Source: JALZVT01 sp964611345 (GTDB taxonomy: Bacteria > Pseudomonadota > Gammaproteobacteria > Pseudomonadales > Azotimanducaceae). Taken from it: a stretch of 64,000 nt of DNA. The position numbers were made by a program, and so were the translations under genes. This document shows, piece by piece, positions 17,430 through 26,877 of this stretch. The notes beneath the pieces were generated by a model. It was given only the letters and a program-made list of their open reading frames with translations. It had not been told where the DNA came from and did not search any database. The stretch lies in NCBI GenBank assembly GCA_964611345.1, contig CAZSYU010000014.1, positions 1 through 64,000 on the forward strand. Reading direction: 5' to 3'. The first letter of the stretch is position 1, and each line of letters starts with the position of its first letter.

Positions 17430-18326
17430 TTAGCTTTGGGGTTTCTCGAACAACTGCAGAATGGATGAGAAGTCGAGCTGGCCGGCGTTGTTTTGCGCCG
17501 CATGCATGCGGTACAGACTCCGCGCCAGACCACCCATGGGTACTGGTGCTCCGCTTGATTCGGCCGTGTCCATCGCCAACCCAAGATCTTTGGTCATCAG
17601 ATCAACCAGAAAACCACCCTGATAATCGCGGCTGGCAGGCACGCCATCCATTACCCCGGGGTAAGGGTTGTACACCTCAAGCGACCAGTTACCGCCAGAG
17701 GAGCGCCGCATAATTTCTGATAGCGCTGCCGGATCGAGGCCCTGACTAACACCTAGTGCCAGTGCCTCTGCCGTGCCCGCCATATGAATCGCCAGCAACA
17801 TGTTATTGCAGACCTTCGCGGTTTGCCCGGCACCGGCGTCGCCGGCATGAAACAGGTTCGCACCCATCGCATCGAATAGTGGACGAACGGCTTCAAGCGT
17901 TGCGCCGGCACCTCCCACCATAAACGTTAACGTGCCGTTTTCCGCACCGGCAGTTCCACCCGAGACGGGGGCATCTAACATGGCGATGCCACGCTCAGCG
18001 GCCGCAGCGGCAACCTGCTTGGCCGTTGCCGGATCGATGGTACTGCAATCGACCAATATGGCGCCGTCAGGTACGTGCTCTAGCACACCGTCGGGGCCGA
18101 GATACAGACCCGCCACGTGTCTTCCCGCGGGCAACATCGAGAAAAACACTTCGGCATCCGTGACCGCTGCTTGTGCCGAGGCGGCAGATGCACAACCGGC
18201 AGCCTCAGCTTTCGCAAGCGCCGCGGGTACTAAATCAAACACAGAAACAGTGTGGCCGGCTTTGGCCAGGTTGGCTGCCATCGGCCCACCCATGTTGCCC
18301 AGACCCACAAAACCTACTTTACTCAT
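17430..18326 (-). CDS. mmsB: 3-hydroxyisobutyrate dehydrogenase
   Basis: NAD-dependent oxidation of 3-hydroxyisobutyrate to methylmalonate semialdehyde in valine degradation. The 298-aa product has the dinucleotide-binding start VGFVGLGNMGGPMAANL, the substrate motif DAPVSGGTAGAENGTL, the catalytic Lys region GAGQTAKVCNNMLLA and the C-terminal KDLGLAMD. It is last of a three-gene valine operon with the hydrolase and hydratase genes upstream. MmsA and an acyl-CoA dehydrogenase are not in the window. Confidence 0.92.
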   Translation of the reverse strand: MSKVGFVGLGNMGGPMAANLAKAGHTVSVFDLVPAALAKAEAAGCASAASAQAAVTDAEVFFSMLPAGRHVAGLYLGPDGVLEHVPDGAILVDCSTIDPATAKQVAAAAAERGIAMLDAPVSGGTAGAENGTLTFMVGGAGATLEAVRPLFDAMGANLFHAGDAGAGQTAKVCNNMLLAIHMAGTAEALALGVSQGLDPAALSEIMRRSSGGNWSLEVYNPYPGVMDGVPASRDYQGGFLVDLMTKDLGLAMDTAESSGAPVPMGGLARSLYRMHAAQNNAGQLDFSSILQLFEKPQS

Positions 18327-18356
18327 TTGTCTTCTCCCCTTATGTCTATCAAGTGC

Positions 18357-19472
18357 CTATAAATCGCTGAGCGGATTAACCGGCCATGGTGCCGTAAAGT
18401 GCGCATCAACATGGGCTTGCGGCACGTCAGCAAGTGTTGGGTATGCCCATTGTGGGTTATTGTCTTTATCAACCAGCAACGCACGCACGCCCTCGGCAAA
18501 GTCACTGTGTCGTGCGCACTGTGCGGCCACAATCATTTCAAGTTGAAAACACTCGCGTAAGCTCATGCTGCGAACCTTGCGTAATTGTTCGCACACTACG
18601 GCGAGCGAAGTTGGGCAACCGGCCTCCATCGTAGCGAGCCCTTTGTCGATCCAGGCACTGTTACCCGCCTGTGCGCGCATTGCATCCATTGGGTCGAGTC
18701 CGCTGCCCAAAGAAATGTCTTTGGTGACTTTAAGCAGCTCTGACTCCGGCAACTCAACATCTTTCCCAGCAGCGGCCACCGCATCGGTTGCCTGCTGCTG
18801 ATGGCGTGCCATGTCTGCGTCCCAGCTAACATTCGCCAGCTCGGCCGGTAAATCATGCAATTTCTCAATGCTCGATGCATTTGTGCCCAGTCCGCAGGCC
18901 AGTGCATCGCCGCCGTTTAAGTGCGACCCGGTTAAGCCCAAAAACGCCGCCTGCCCCGAGGGTAACTGCCCCAGTAGCCAGCTCGCACCAGCATCAGGGA
19001 ACAGACCAATGGTAATCTCGGGCAGGGCGATTCGACTCTTGGACGTAACCACCCGAACGCTACCGCCGGCAAAAATTCCGAGCCCGCCACCCATCACTAC
19101 TCCACCACCAAGTACAACAACCGGTTTGGGATAACAGTGCAGCGCGTAATCGAGCCTATACTCACGCTCAAAAAAAGTTTCGGGGTAGTTGTTTACGATC
19201 TTGCCAGCGGCCTGGTTTTCATTGATCGCCTGTTGCAGTGCCTGAATGTCGCCACCGGCACAAAATGCCCGGTCACCACTGCCACGGATCACCACACAAA
19301 CCAGCTTAGGGTCGGCGCGCCACTCATCGAGCTTTGGCCCCAGCAAATCAATCATGTCGAGCGTCAGGGAATTGAGTGATGCCGGTGCATTGAGCGTAGC
19401 AACGCCCACGTAAGCGCCCGCGGTCGCCGCCTGGCTCGCTGGCAGGTGTTCAAACAGTACACAATCGCTCAT
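18357..19472 (-). CDS. 3-hydroxyisobutyryl-CoA hydrolase
   Basis: Crotonase-fold thioesterase releasing 3-hydroxyisobutyrate from its CoA ester in valine catabolism. The 371-aa length, the oxyanion-hole segment RAFCAGGDIQAL, the GGGVVMGGGLGIF motif, the PEITIGLFPDAGASWLL segment and the C-terminal DFAEGVRALLVDKDNNPQW are characteristic of HIBCH rather than of ordinary enoyl-CoA hydratases. It overlaps the upstream hydratase gene by 4 bp. Confidence 0.9.
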   Translation of the reverse strand: MSDCVLFEHLPASQAATAGAYVGVATLNAPASLNSLTLDMIDLLGPKLDEWRADPKLVCVVIRGSGDRAFCAGGDIQALQQAINENQAAGKIVNNYPETFFEREYRLDYALHCYPKPVVVLGGGVVMGGGLGIFAGGSVRVVTSKSRIALPEITIGLFPDAGASWLLGQLPSGQAAFLGLTGSHLNGGDALACGLGTNASSIEKLHDLPAELANVSWDADMARHQQQATDAVAAAGKDVELPESELLKVTKDISLGSGLDPMDAMRAQAGNSAWIDKGLATMEAGCPTSLAVVCEQLRKVRSMSLRECFQLEMIVAAQCARHSDFAEGVRALLVDKDNNPQWAYPTLADVPQAHVDAHFTAPWPVNPLSDL

Positions 19473-20257
19473 CCGTTAACCCACTGTGCAGTGCGCTTCT
19501 CAAGAAACGCAGACACCCCTTCTTTTTGGTCCTTGGTATCAAACAGATCAACAAACGCCGATCGCTCGTTGGTATAGGCGGAAGCGATGTTGCCATTACG
19601 CGCGTGCTGAATCAGCGCCTTGCAACTCGCCACTGCGGGTGGACTTTGCTTACCCACCTTGGCGGCAAGCTCAAGCGCAGCATTTAGCGCCGTCCCCTGA
19701 TCCACAACTTCTTCCACCAGACCAATCTCTGCGCCTTTGGCCGCGCCAATGCGCTCGCCACACAAAATCATGCGTTTGGCCCAGCCTTCGCCCACCAACC
19801 ACGATAGATTTTGCGTTCCGCCACCGCAGGGTAAGAGGCCGACCGTCGCCTCTGGCAAGGCAAGCTGCGCCTGTTCTTCGGCAATGCGAATGTCGCACGC
19901 CATCGCACACTCGAGCCCACCACCCATGGCAAAGCCGTTGATTGCCGCGATGGTGACACCACGAAAACCGGCCAGCGCCTCGAACGCCTGACCAAAATTG
20001 CTCGACATATCGGTGGCTACCCCTTTGTCACCTGAGGCGAACAGCTTCAAATCGGCACCGGCAGAGAAGAACTTCTCGCCACTACCCGTAACCACCATCG
20101 CATAAATATCTCGGTCAGCTTCCGCCTGCGCGACAACGCGGGCGAGCGCTGCCAAGTTATCAGCATCCCAGGTGTTGGCTGGCGGTGTGTTTATGGTCAA
20201 CAGCAATGTGTTGTCGCGCTGCTCCACCAGCAGCTTGTCCGTTCCTGAATCGATCAT
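19469..20257 (-). CDS. Enoyl-CoA hydratase (valine pathway)
   Basis: Crotonase-family hydratase, 262 aa, with the CoA-binding segment KFFSAGADLKLFA, the oxyanion-hole motif GFAMGGGLECAMACD and LPEATVGLLPCGGGTQ. Next to the HIBCH and MmsB genes it most likely hydrates methacrylyl-CoA. It is first in the three-gene operon and overlaps the HIBCH gene by 4 bp. Exact substrate is inference from context. Confidence 0.88.
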   Translation of the reverse strand: MIDSGTDKLLVEQRDNTLLLTINTPPANTWDADNLAALARVVAQAEADRDIYAMVVTGSGEKFFSAGADLKLFASGDKGVATDMSSNFGQAFEALAGFRGVTIAAINGFAMGGGLECAMACDIRIAEEQAQLALPEATVGLLPCGGGTQNLSWLVGEGWAKRMILCGERIGAAKGAEIGLVEEVVDQGTALNAALELAAKVGKQSPPAVASCKALIQHARNGNIASAYTNERSAFVDLFDTKDQKEGVSAFLEKRTAQWVNG

Positions 20258-20318
20258 GTGCGTTTTCTCTCCCGTTAAATTCTCTACGCTAAAGGTGTAT
20301 CAAGTATTCGTGTTGCTG

Positions 20319-21038
20319 TCAGCTAATCGAGGTCTGAAACCAGTCGATGGGCGTCTTCCCCTGCGCTTGCAGATATCTGTTGGCAGCACTGAAATGCGCG
20401 CAGCCAAAAAAACCCCGATACGCTGACAACGGACTCGGGTGTGGCGCACGCAGTACGCAGTGCCGCGTCTCATCGACTATCGCGCCCTTCTTCTGCGCAT
20501 AGGCACCCCAGAGTAAAAATACCAGTCGCTCGCGCCGTGCGTTGAGCGCAGCGACTGCGGCGTCGGTAAATCGCTCCCAGCCTTTGCCCTGATGTGAACC
20601 CGCCCGACTCTGCTCTACCGTGAGCACTGAATTAAGCAACAGTACGCCCTGTTGTGCCCAACCCCGAAGGTCTCCCGAGCTTGAGTCGAGCCGCTGGCCG
20701 CCCGCATCTGTCGCCAAATCGTCACTTATTTCTTGATAAATATTAGTCAGCGACGGTGGTATAGCTACGCCAGGCGGGACAGAAAACGACAGGCCGTGCG
20801 CCTGACCGGGTCCGTGATAAGGATCCTGACCAATGATAACCACGCGCACATCGGCAAAGGCTGTTGCATTGAAGGCTGCAAAGATGTCTTCACCCCTGGG
20901 GAATATCACCTTGCGCAAGCGTTTTTGCGCACCCAGAAACTCGCGCAGCTTGCGCATATAGGCGGCATCGAGTTCGTCACCTATCTCAGCCATCCAGTTA
21001 GCCGCTAGCTGTCCCCTTTTTACCTGAACCTCCCCCAT
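20319..21038 (-). CDS. ung: Uracil-DNA glycosylase
   Basis: Excises uracil from DNA at the start of base-excision repair. Motifs: catalytic water-activating loop GQDPYHGPGQAHGLSFSV and the leucine/minor-groove loop HPSPLSAYRGFFGC. The open frame extends to 21113, inside lysS. The ATG at 21038 (MGEVQVKRGQ) follows GGGG-rich sequence, lies just after the lysS stop and gives a normal 239 aa. Confidence 0.95.
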   Translation of the reverse strand: MGEVQVKRGQLAANWMAEIGDELDAAYMRKLREFLGAQKRLRKVIFPRGEDIFAAFNATAFADVRVVIIGQDPYHGPGQAHGLSFSVPPGVAIPPSLTNIYQEISDDLATDAGGQRLDSSSGDLRGWAQQGVLLLNSVLTVEQSRAGSHQGKGWERFTDAAVAALNARRERLVFLLWGAYAQKKGAIVDETRHCVLRAPHPSPLSAYRGFFGCAHFSAANRYLQAQGKTPIDWFQTSIS

Positions 21039-21054
21039 AGCAGCCCTGCGCGCC

Positions 21055-22590
21055 CTATTCCTGTGCAGAGCCTGCGCTCGACGCGTGGCGCATGTGCGGG
21101 AACAGCAACACATCGCGAATCGACGGACTCGATGTCAGCAGCATCACCAGCCGATCCACACCAATGCCCTCTCCCGCAGTTGGCGGCAGACCATATTCCA
21201 GCGCCGCAATATAGTCAGCGTCGTAGTGCATCGCTTCCAGATCGCCGCCGTCTTTGGCATCCGCCTGGGCCTGAAAACGGTCCGCCTGATCAGCCGCGTC
21301 ATTCAACTCGGAGAAGCCATTGGCAATTTCTCGGCCACCAATGAATAACTCGAATCTGTCGGTGACAAACGGATCCGTATCGTTGCGCCGAGCCAGGGGC
21401 GAGACCTCCGCCGGGTACGCCGTGATGAACGTCGGTTCGACCAGATTTTCCTCGACCGCCGCTTCAAAGATCTCCATTTGCAACTTGCCGTTACCCCAGG
21501 ACTCATCCGCCTTGCACTTATTAGCCGTCAAGTAGTCCCGCATGCGCGAGCCGTCCTGTAGATCAGCAATCGTCAAATCGGTTCGTTCCACGATCGAGTC
21601 AACCATGGTGAGCTGCTTGAAGGGCTTGGCAAAATCAACCAGCTCACCACTCTCGAGTTCGATCGTAGTTTTGCCCAGCACCGATTCGCAAATCTGCCGG
21701 AACATGGTTTCCGTCAACTCAATCAGATCGTTATAGTCGGCGTACGCCTGATAAAACTCGACCATCGTGAATTCCGGGTTGTGTCGGGTAGACAGGCCTT
21801 CATTGCGGAAATTGCGATTGATTTCGAAGACCCGTTCAAAGCCGCCAACTACCAGGCGCTTCAGATAGAGTTCAGGCGCAACGCGTAAGTAGAGATCCAT
21901 GTCGAGCGTATTGTGATGCGTCACGAACGGGCGTGCGGTCGCCCCACCTGGAATCGGGTGCATCATGGGTGTTTCTACTTCCATGTAATCTCGCGCCAGG
22001 AAAAAGTCGCGCATGGCCTGCACTATGCGCGACCGCAACTGAAACACCAGGCGCGAATCGTCATTCATGATCAGATCAACGTAACGCTGCCGATAGCGTG
22101 TTTCCATGTCGGTCAGGCCATGAAACTTTTCCGGTAAGGGACGCAGACTCTTGGTCAGCATGTGCGCCTGACTGACTTCAACCGTTAACTCGCCCTTGTT
22201 GGTACGCATCAGAACACCAGACACGCCCACGATGTCTCCTCTGTCCCAGAGCTTTTTGAACTCCTCGTAGGCCTCGGCCCCCACCCCCTGGACGTTGATC
22301 AGACACTGAATACGACCACTAACATCCGCCAGTGTGAAGAAACTCGACTTGCCCATCACCCGGCGCAGCATGATGCGCCCAGCCACCTGCACCGGCACCT
22401 GCTGTTCTGCAAGCGCCGGCTTGTCTGTCGTGGCGAACTCATCTTGCAGCACTGCCGCCACATGCGAGCGACGAAACGCATTCGGATAGTGGTAACCAGA
22501 CGCCTGCAGCGTTGCCAGTTTTTCACGCCGGCCCGCTACGATCTGATTTTCATCTTCGGTCGGTGCAGAACTCGCGGTGGTGTCGTTCAT
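21055..22590 (-). CDS. lysS: Lysyl-tRNA synthetase (class II)
   Basis: Charges tRNA-Lys. 511 aa. An N-terminal OB-fold anticodon-binding domain (VQVAGRIMLRRVMGKSSFF) precedes the class II catalytic core with motif 2 (FRNEGLSTRHNPEFTMVEFY) and motif 3 (GEGIGVDRLVMLL). It lies 53 bp after prfB, the conserved prfB-lysS pair. Confidence 0.97.
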   Translation of the reverse strand: MNDTTASSAPTEDENQIVAGRREKLATLQASGYHYPNAFRRSHVAAVLQDEFATTDKPALAEQQVPVQVAGRIMLRRVMGKSSFFTLADVSGRIQCLINVQGVGAEAYEEFKKLWDRGDIVGVSGVLMRTNKGELTVEVSQAHMLTKSLRPLPEKFHGLTDMETRYRQRYVDLIMNDDSRLVFQLRSRIVQAMRDFFLARDYMEVETPMMHPIPGGATARPFVTHHNTLDMDLYLRVAPELYLKRLVVGGFERVFEINRNFRNEGLSTRHNPEFTMVEFYQAYADYNDLIELTETMFRQICESVLGKTTIELESGELVDFAKPFKQLTMVDSIVERTDLTIADLQDGSRMRDYLTANKCKADESWGNGKLQMEIFEAAVEENLVEPTFITAYPAEVSPLARRNDTDPFVTDRFELFIGGREIANGFSELNDAADQADRFQAQADAKDGGDLEAMHYDADYIAALEYGLPPTAGEGIGVDRLVMLLTSSPSIRDVLLFPHMRHASSAGSAQE

Positions 22591-22643
22591 GATAGAAATA
22601 GCTTCTCTGTTGGTTTATCTGGTGTAGATTTCTCTGGCCTGCA

Positions 22644-23742
22644 TCACAGGCCAGCTTTTAGGCTCGCCTCTATGAAGTCGGTCAGGTCGCCATCAAGTAC
22701 GTTATTTGGGTCGCTGCGTTCGACGCCGGTACGCAAGTCTTTGACTCTGGACTGATCCAGTACATAGGAGCGTATCTGGCTGCCCCAGCCAATATCTGCC
22801 TTATTGTCTTCGATGGCCTGCTGTTCGGCGCGCTTTTCAAACAGTGCCATCTCGTAGAGCTTAGCCCGCAACTGCTTGTAGGCATTATCCTTGTTTTGAT
22901 GCTGCGAGCGCTCGCTTTGACACTGCACTACTGTGTTGCTCGGCAAGTGCGTAAGCCGCACGGCGGAATCGGTACGGTTCACGTGCTGCCCGCCGGCGCC
23001 GCTGGCTCGATAAGTGTCAACTCGAACATCTGCGGGGTTAATCTCTATCTCGATATCGTCATCGATCTCTGCAGAGATAAACACCGACGCAAAACTGGTG
23101 TGGCGCCGATTTCCCGAGTCGAACGGCGATTTACGCACCAACCGATGCACGCCCGTCTCGGTGCGCAGCCAGCCGTACGCATATTCACCTTTGATGTGAA
23201 TGGTACCGCCCTTAATGCCGGCAACATCCGCCGGTGACAGTTCGGTGATCTCACTGGCAAAACCGTTTTGTTCCGCCCAGCGCACGTACATGCGAAACAG
23301 CATTTCAGCCCAGTCTTGAGCCTCGGTGCCACCAGAACCGGACTGGATTTCAACAAACGCGTTATTGGCGTCCAGCTCGCCCTGGAACATGCGGCGGAAC
23401 TCAAGATCTGCGATTTTGCCTTCAAACTCGCCAATTTCTGTCTCTATATCCTCCAGAGCATCCGCGTCGCCATCGGCATGCGCCATATCCAGCAATTCGG
23501 CAGTGTCCGCTAGCGAGTCGCCCACCAACGTGAGCACGCTAACGATGCGTTCAAGACCCGATCGCTCCTGGGAGAGTTTTTGGGCGCGCGCCTGATCGTT
23601 CCAGACGTCTGGATCGGCCAGCTCGCGTTCTACCTCTTCAAGTCGGTCTTTGCGGCTGTCAAAGTCAAAGGAACCCCCTAAGCGCACTGTGACGCTCACC
23701 GAGATGCTTCAAAGATTCTTTGAGTGACGTGTACTCCGCCAT
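22644..23742 (-). CDS. prfB: Peptide chain release factor 2, with programmed +1 frameshift
   Basis: Recognises UGA and UAA stop codons and triggers peptide release. The gene is in two frames. An ATG at 23742 opens 25 codons ending in a leucine, then an in-frame UGA, and the main frame continues after a +1 shift. The product is 365 aa, the same length as E. coli RF2, with the UGA at the same codon position. The main frame holds the GGQ motif (ASGAGGQHVNRTDSAVR). Not a pseudogene: the shift lets RF2 regulate its own synthesis. Confidence 0.96.
23664..23679 (-). promoter_or_regulatory. prfB programmed +1 frameshift site
   Basis: On the minus strand the sequence is AGGGGGTTCCTTTGAC: an internal Shine-Dalgarno-like AGGGGG, a 3-nt spacer and the slippery CTT-TGA-C. 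It matches the E. coli arrangement (AGGGGGTATCTTTGAC) almost exactly. Low RF2 lets the ribosome slip +1 at CUU, which closes a feedback loop. Confidence 0.96.
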
Positions 23743-23787
23743 GACCGACTGCTGTTCCTGCTTAGCTCCAAGCGCCGCAGTTTACCT

Positions 23788-25563
23788 TCAAAGTGGCCGA
23801 CAGTGCTCGACTAAAAGCTGCAACGAACGACGTTCGCGCCATTCGTTCACCGCCAGATGGTAAACGAGCTGAACCCGCTGCTTGTCGGCGTTAGAGTCAG
23901 ACAAAGAGCTTACGTTGCTCTCTGCATCGCTAAACGACAGTGGCGCCTGGCGGAACTTAATTGCATCAAACAGTTGGCCATCTATGCCCACCACCATTTT
24001 CAGGTGGTTTTCGCCCACTACTCGCTGGGACACCAGCTCAAACTCACCGTGAAACAAGGGTTCTTCGAAGCCCTGTCCCCAGGGCCCGGCCCGCGCCAGC
24101 ACCTCGGCATTGGCAAGCGTGAGGTCAGAGCCTTCGAGCACACCGTCGGTCAGCACCGTATTGCGCAGGTCGTCCTCACCCACCTGCTCACCAACCGCAG
24201 CATCAAAGGCCTTCGCAAAGCGCTCGTAGTGGCGGCGCTTCAGAGATAACCCGGCAGCCATGGCATGCCCGCCGAACCGCACAATCAAGCCGGGGAATTG
24301 CGCATCGATGGCGGCCAACACATCACGAACGTGCAGGCCTGGTATAGAGCGCGCCGACCCCTTCAGCTCGTCTGGCGCTGTGGACCCCGCCTCAGCAAAC
24401 GCAATGACGGGCCGAAAAAACCGTTCGCGCATGCGCCCGGCAACAATGCCAACAACCCCCTGATGCCAATGCTCACGATACACCGTGAGCCCTTTTCGAG
24501 TATCACTGACAACAGGCAAGTCAAGAATCGCAAGCTCTGCCTCCTGACTCATCTCCTGCTCAATGCTGCGCCTGGCCTGATTCAGCTCGTTAAGTGCTGT
24601 GGCAAGCCGCAGCGCTTCCTCATCGTCGGTGGCCAGCAAACAGCGGATGCCAATCGTCATGTCCTCGAGCCGCCCCGCAGCATTTAGACGCGGCCCCAGG
24701 GCAAAGGCCAGATCCTGGGAGACCATTTCTGGCAAATTTTTCCCGGCGACTTTCGCCAGCGCACGCAACCCCGGCCGCAGATTGCCAGTGCGCATCCGCG
24801 CCAGCCCCTGCTGCACTAAAATGCGATTGTTTCGGTCGAGTGGCACCACATCTGCAATCGTGCCGAGCGCTACCAGATCAAGCCATTGCGCCGGGTTGGG
24901 TTCAGCGCGCTGGGCGAACCAGCCCGCATCTGCAAGCACTCGGCGCGTCGCACTTAGCACGTACCAGATCACGCCCACCCCCGCGAGATTTTTACTCGGG
25001 AATTCGCAGTCGTGCTGATTAGGGTTCACAACCGCGAGTGCAGCGGGCAATTCGGGACCTGGCAGATGGTGGTCGGTGACCACCACGTCTATGTCCGCAT
25101 CATTGGCACACTGCACCCCGTTGATACTGGAAATACCGTTATCGACCGTAATAATCAGATCCGGCTTGTCACGGAGTGCAAGTGCAACCAGTTCCGGGGT
25201 CAGGCCGTAACCAAAGTTGAATCGATTGGGTACCAAAAAATCCACGCGCGCCGCTCCCAGCGCCTCGAGCAGAGACACCCCAAGGGCCGAGGCCGTTGCC
25301 CCATCCGCGTCAAAGTCGCCGACAAAAAGTACAAACTCTGCGTTTTGCACAGCCGCCGCGATGCGCGCAGCGGCAGCCCCAACCCCCGTCAGTTGCGCAG
25401 GCGTATGCAACCCGGTGGTTGCCAACTGCAGATCGTCTGCTCGGGTAACGCCTCTGGCCGCGTACACCCGCCGAAGCACGGCAGAGTGCTCGGCAAGCTC
25501 TGCGTCGATGGCAGCTCTCGCCTGGGGTAACTCGCGTTCAAGGATTTCGAATTCGTTAGTCAC
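23788..25563 (-). CDS. recJ: Single-stranded-DNA-specific exonuclease RecJ
   Basis: 5'-3' exonuclease on single-stranded DNA used in recombination and mismatch repair. The 591-aa product has the DHH-family motifs GDFDADGATASAL, VDNGISS and VTDHHLPG, the DHHA1 region with RFGGHAMAAGLSL, and a C-terminal OB-like domain. It lies 9 bp after hom. In many relatives thrC sits between hom and recJ; here it does not. Confidence 0.95.
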   Translation of the reverse strand: MTNEFEILERELPQARAAIDAELAEHSAVLRRVYAARGVTRADDLQLATTGLHTPAQLTGVGAAAARIAAAVQNAEFVLFVGDFDADGATASALGVSLLEALGAARVDFLVPNRFNFGYGLTPELVALALRDKPDLIITVDNGISSINGVQCANDADIDVVVTDHHLPGPELPAALAVVNPNQHDCEFPSKNLAGVGVIWYVLSATRRVLADAGWFAQRAEPNPAQWLDLVALGTIADVVPLDRNNRILVQQGLARMRTGNLRPGLRALAKVAGKNLPEMVSQDLAFALGPRLNAAGRLEDMTIGIRCLLATDDEEALRLATALNELNQARRSIEQEMSQEAELAILDLPVVSDTRKGLTVYREHWHQGVVGIVAGRMRERFFRPVIAFAEAGSTAPDELKGSARSIPGLHVRDVLAAIDAQFPGLIVRFGGHAMAAGLSLKRRHYERFAKAFDAAVGEQVGEDDLRNTVLTDGVLEGSDLTLANAEVLARAGPWGQGFEEPLFHGEFELVSQRVVGENHLKMVVGIDGQLFDAIKFRQAPLSFSDAESNVSSLSDSNADKQRVQLVYHLAVNEWRERRSLQLLVEHCRPL

Positions 25564-25572
25564 CCGGTGACT

Positions 25573-26877
25573 TTACAGCAACGGCTCCACCCGCAGGTGC
25601 ACAATTTCGCCCACCACGTTGGCACTGCTGGCAAGCTGCGCCAGCGCACGATCGAGCGCAGCCTGTGGCACCCGCTGAGTCAGTACGACCACCGGCACCT
25701 GGGCATCGCGAACGGCTTGCTCGCGCTGTATCAACGACTCGATGCTAATGCCCTGTTGGCCCAGCAAGTTTGAAATACCAGCCAGTACTCCCGGTTTATC
25801 AAGAACGGGAATACGAAGATAAAAAGCAGCGTCGGATTCATTGAGCGCTTTAAGCTTCACGGCTTTGGCTGCCGCAGTCGGCGGCGCAATAGTGGGTAAC
25901 GAGCCCTGCGCCACCCGAATAAGATCAGCCACCACCGAGGCAGCGGTGGGCAACCCACCCGCCCCAGGGCCCGAATACACAGACAATCCCACGGCATTGT
26001 CTTGCACCATCGCCGCGTTGGTGACGCCGCCGACACCGGCCAGCAACCGATCTTCGGGAACCAGCGCAGCGTGGGCACGAACATCCACTGCAACCAGTGC
26101 ACCGCTGGCATCGCGCTCACCCGCCGCAACGCCGAGATGCTTGATGCGATAACCCAGTTGCCGGGCGTACTCGATGTCTTCAGCGCCAACTACATCTATG
26201 CCACTAACCGGCACATCCGCAAAGTTCACCGGTACGCCAAACACAAGCCGCGCGATAATTGCGATTTTGTGGGCAGCATCTATGCCGCCCACATCAAAGG
26301 TAGGGTCGGCCTCTGCGTAACCCAGCTCTTGCGCCTTTTTCAGCACCGCAGAGAAATCTGCGCCCTCTTCGGTCATGGCGGTCAGAATGTAGTTACAGGT
26401 ACCGTTGATGATGCCGGCCACCCAGCCAATCTGATTACCGCCTAGCCCACTGACCAGGGCATTTATCAGGGGTATGCCACCCGCGACAGCAGCCTCCAGA
26501 CCAACGCCCACAGCATTTTCTTGTGCAAGCGCAAACAACTCTTCGCCGTGCAGGGCGAGCAACGCCTTGTTGCCAGTGACCAATGACTTACCCGATCGCA
26601 ATGCAGCGCGGGACAGATCGAGTGCTGTGGTCTCACCACCAATGAGTTCGACCACCACGTCAACTTCGTTCGAACCTATGAGTGCATCGGTTGCGGTGGA
26701 AAACGCAGCGCCATGCAGGTTGACGTCTGGCCTGGGTGTTCGCGAGGCAACCGCAACCAAACGAATGGGCCGCCCCGCCTGTTGTTCTATGGCTGCCGCA
26801 TTGACATGCAGCAGCTCAACCAGGCCTTGACCAACGGTACCAAGACCATACAGGCCAACGCGCAGCTCTGCGGTCAA
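25573..26877 (-). CDS. hom: Homoserine dehydrogenase
   Basis: NAD(P)-dependent reduction of aspartate semialdehyde to homoserine, branch point to threonine and methionine. The 434-aa product has the nucleotide-binding start GLYGLGTVGQGLVELL, the catalytic-domain segment GTCNYILTAM, YAEADPTFDVGGIDAAHK, and a C-terminal ACT domain (AFYLRIPVLDKPGVLAGI) for feedback control. Its start overlaps the dsbC stop by 4 bp. Threonine synthase is not adjacent. Confidence 0.95.
   Translation of the reverse strand: MTAELRVGLYGLGTVGQGLVELLHVNAAAIEQQAGRPIRLVAVASRTPRPDVNLHGAAFSTATDALIGSNEVDVVVELIGGETTALDLSRAALRSGKSLVTGNKALLALHGEELFALAQENAVGVGLEAAVAGGIPLINALVSGLGGNQIGWVAGIINGTCNYILTAMTEEGADFSAVLKKAQELGYAEADPTFDVGGIDAAHKIAIIARLVFGVPVNFADVPVSGIDVVGAEDIEYARQLGYRIKHLGVAAGERDASGALVAVDVRAHAALVPEDRLLAGVGGVTNAAMVQDNAVGLSVYSGPGAGGLPTAASVVADLIRVAQGSLPTIAPPTAAAKAVKLKALNESDAAFYLRIPVLDKPGVLAGISNLLGQQGISIESLIQREQAVRDAQVPVVVLTQRVPQAALDRALAQLASSANVVGEIVHLRVEPLL

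Noticed and set aside
22644..23699. prfB as a truncated or frameshifted pseudogene
   Set aside because: The frame change is the standard RF2 programmed frameshift with all its signals.
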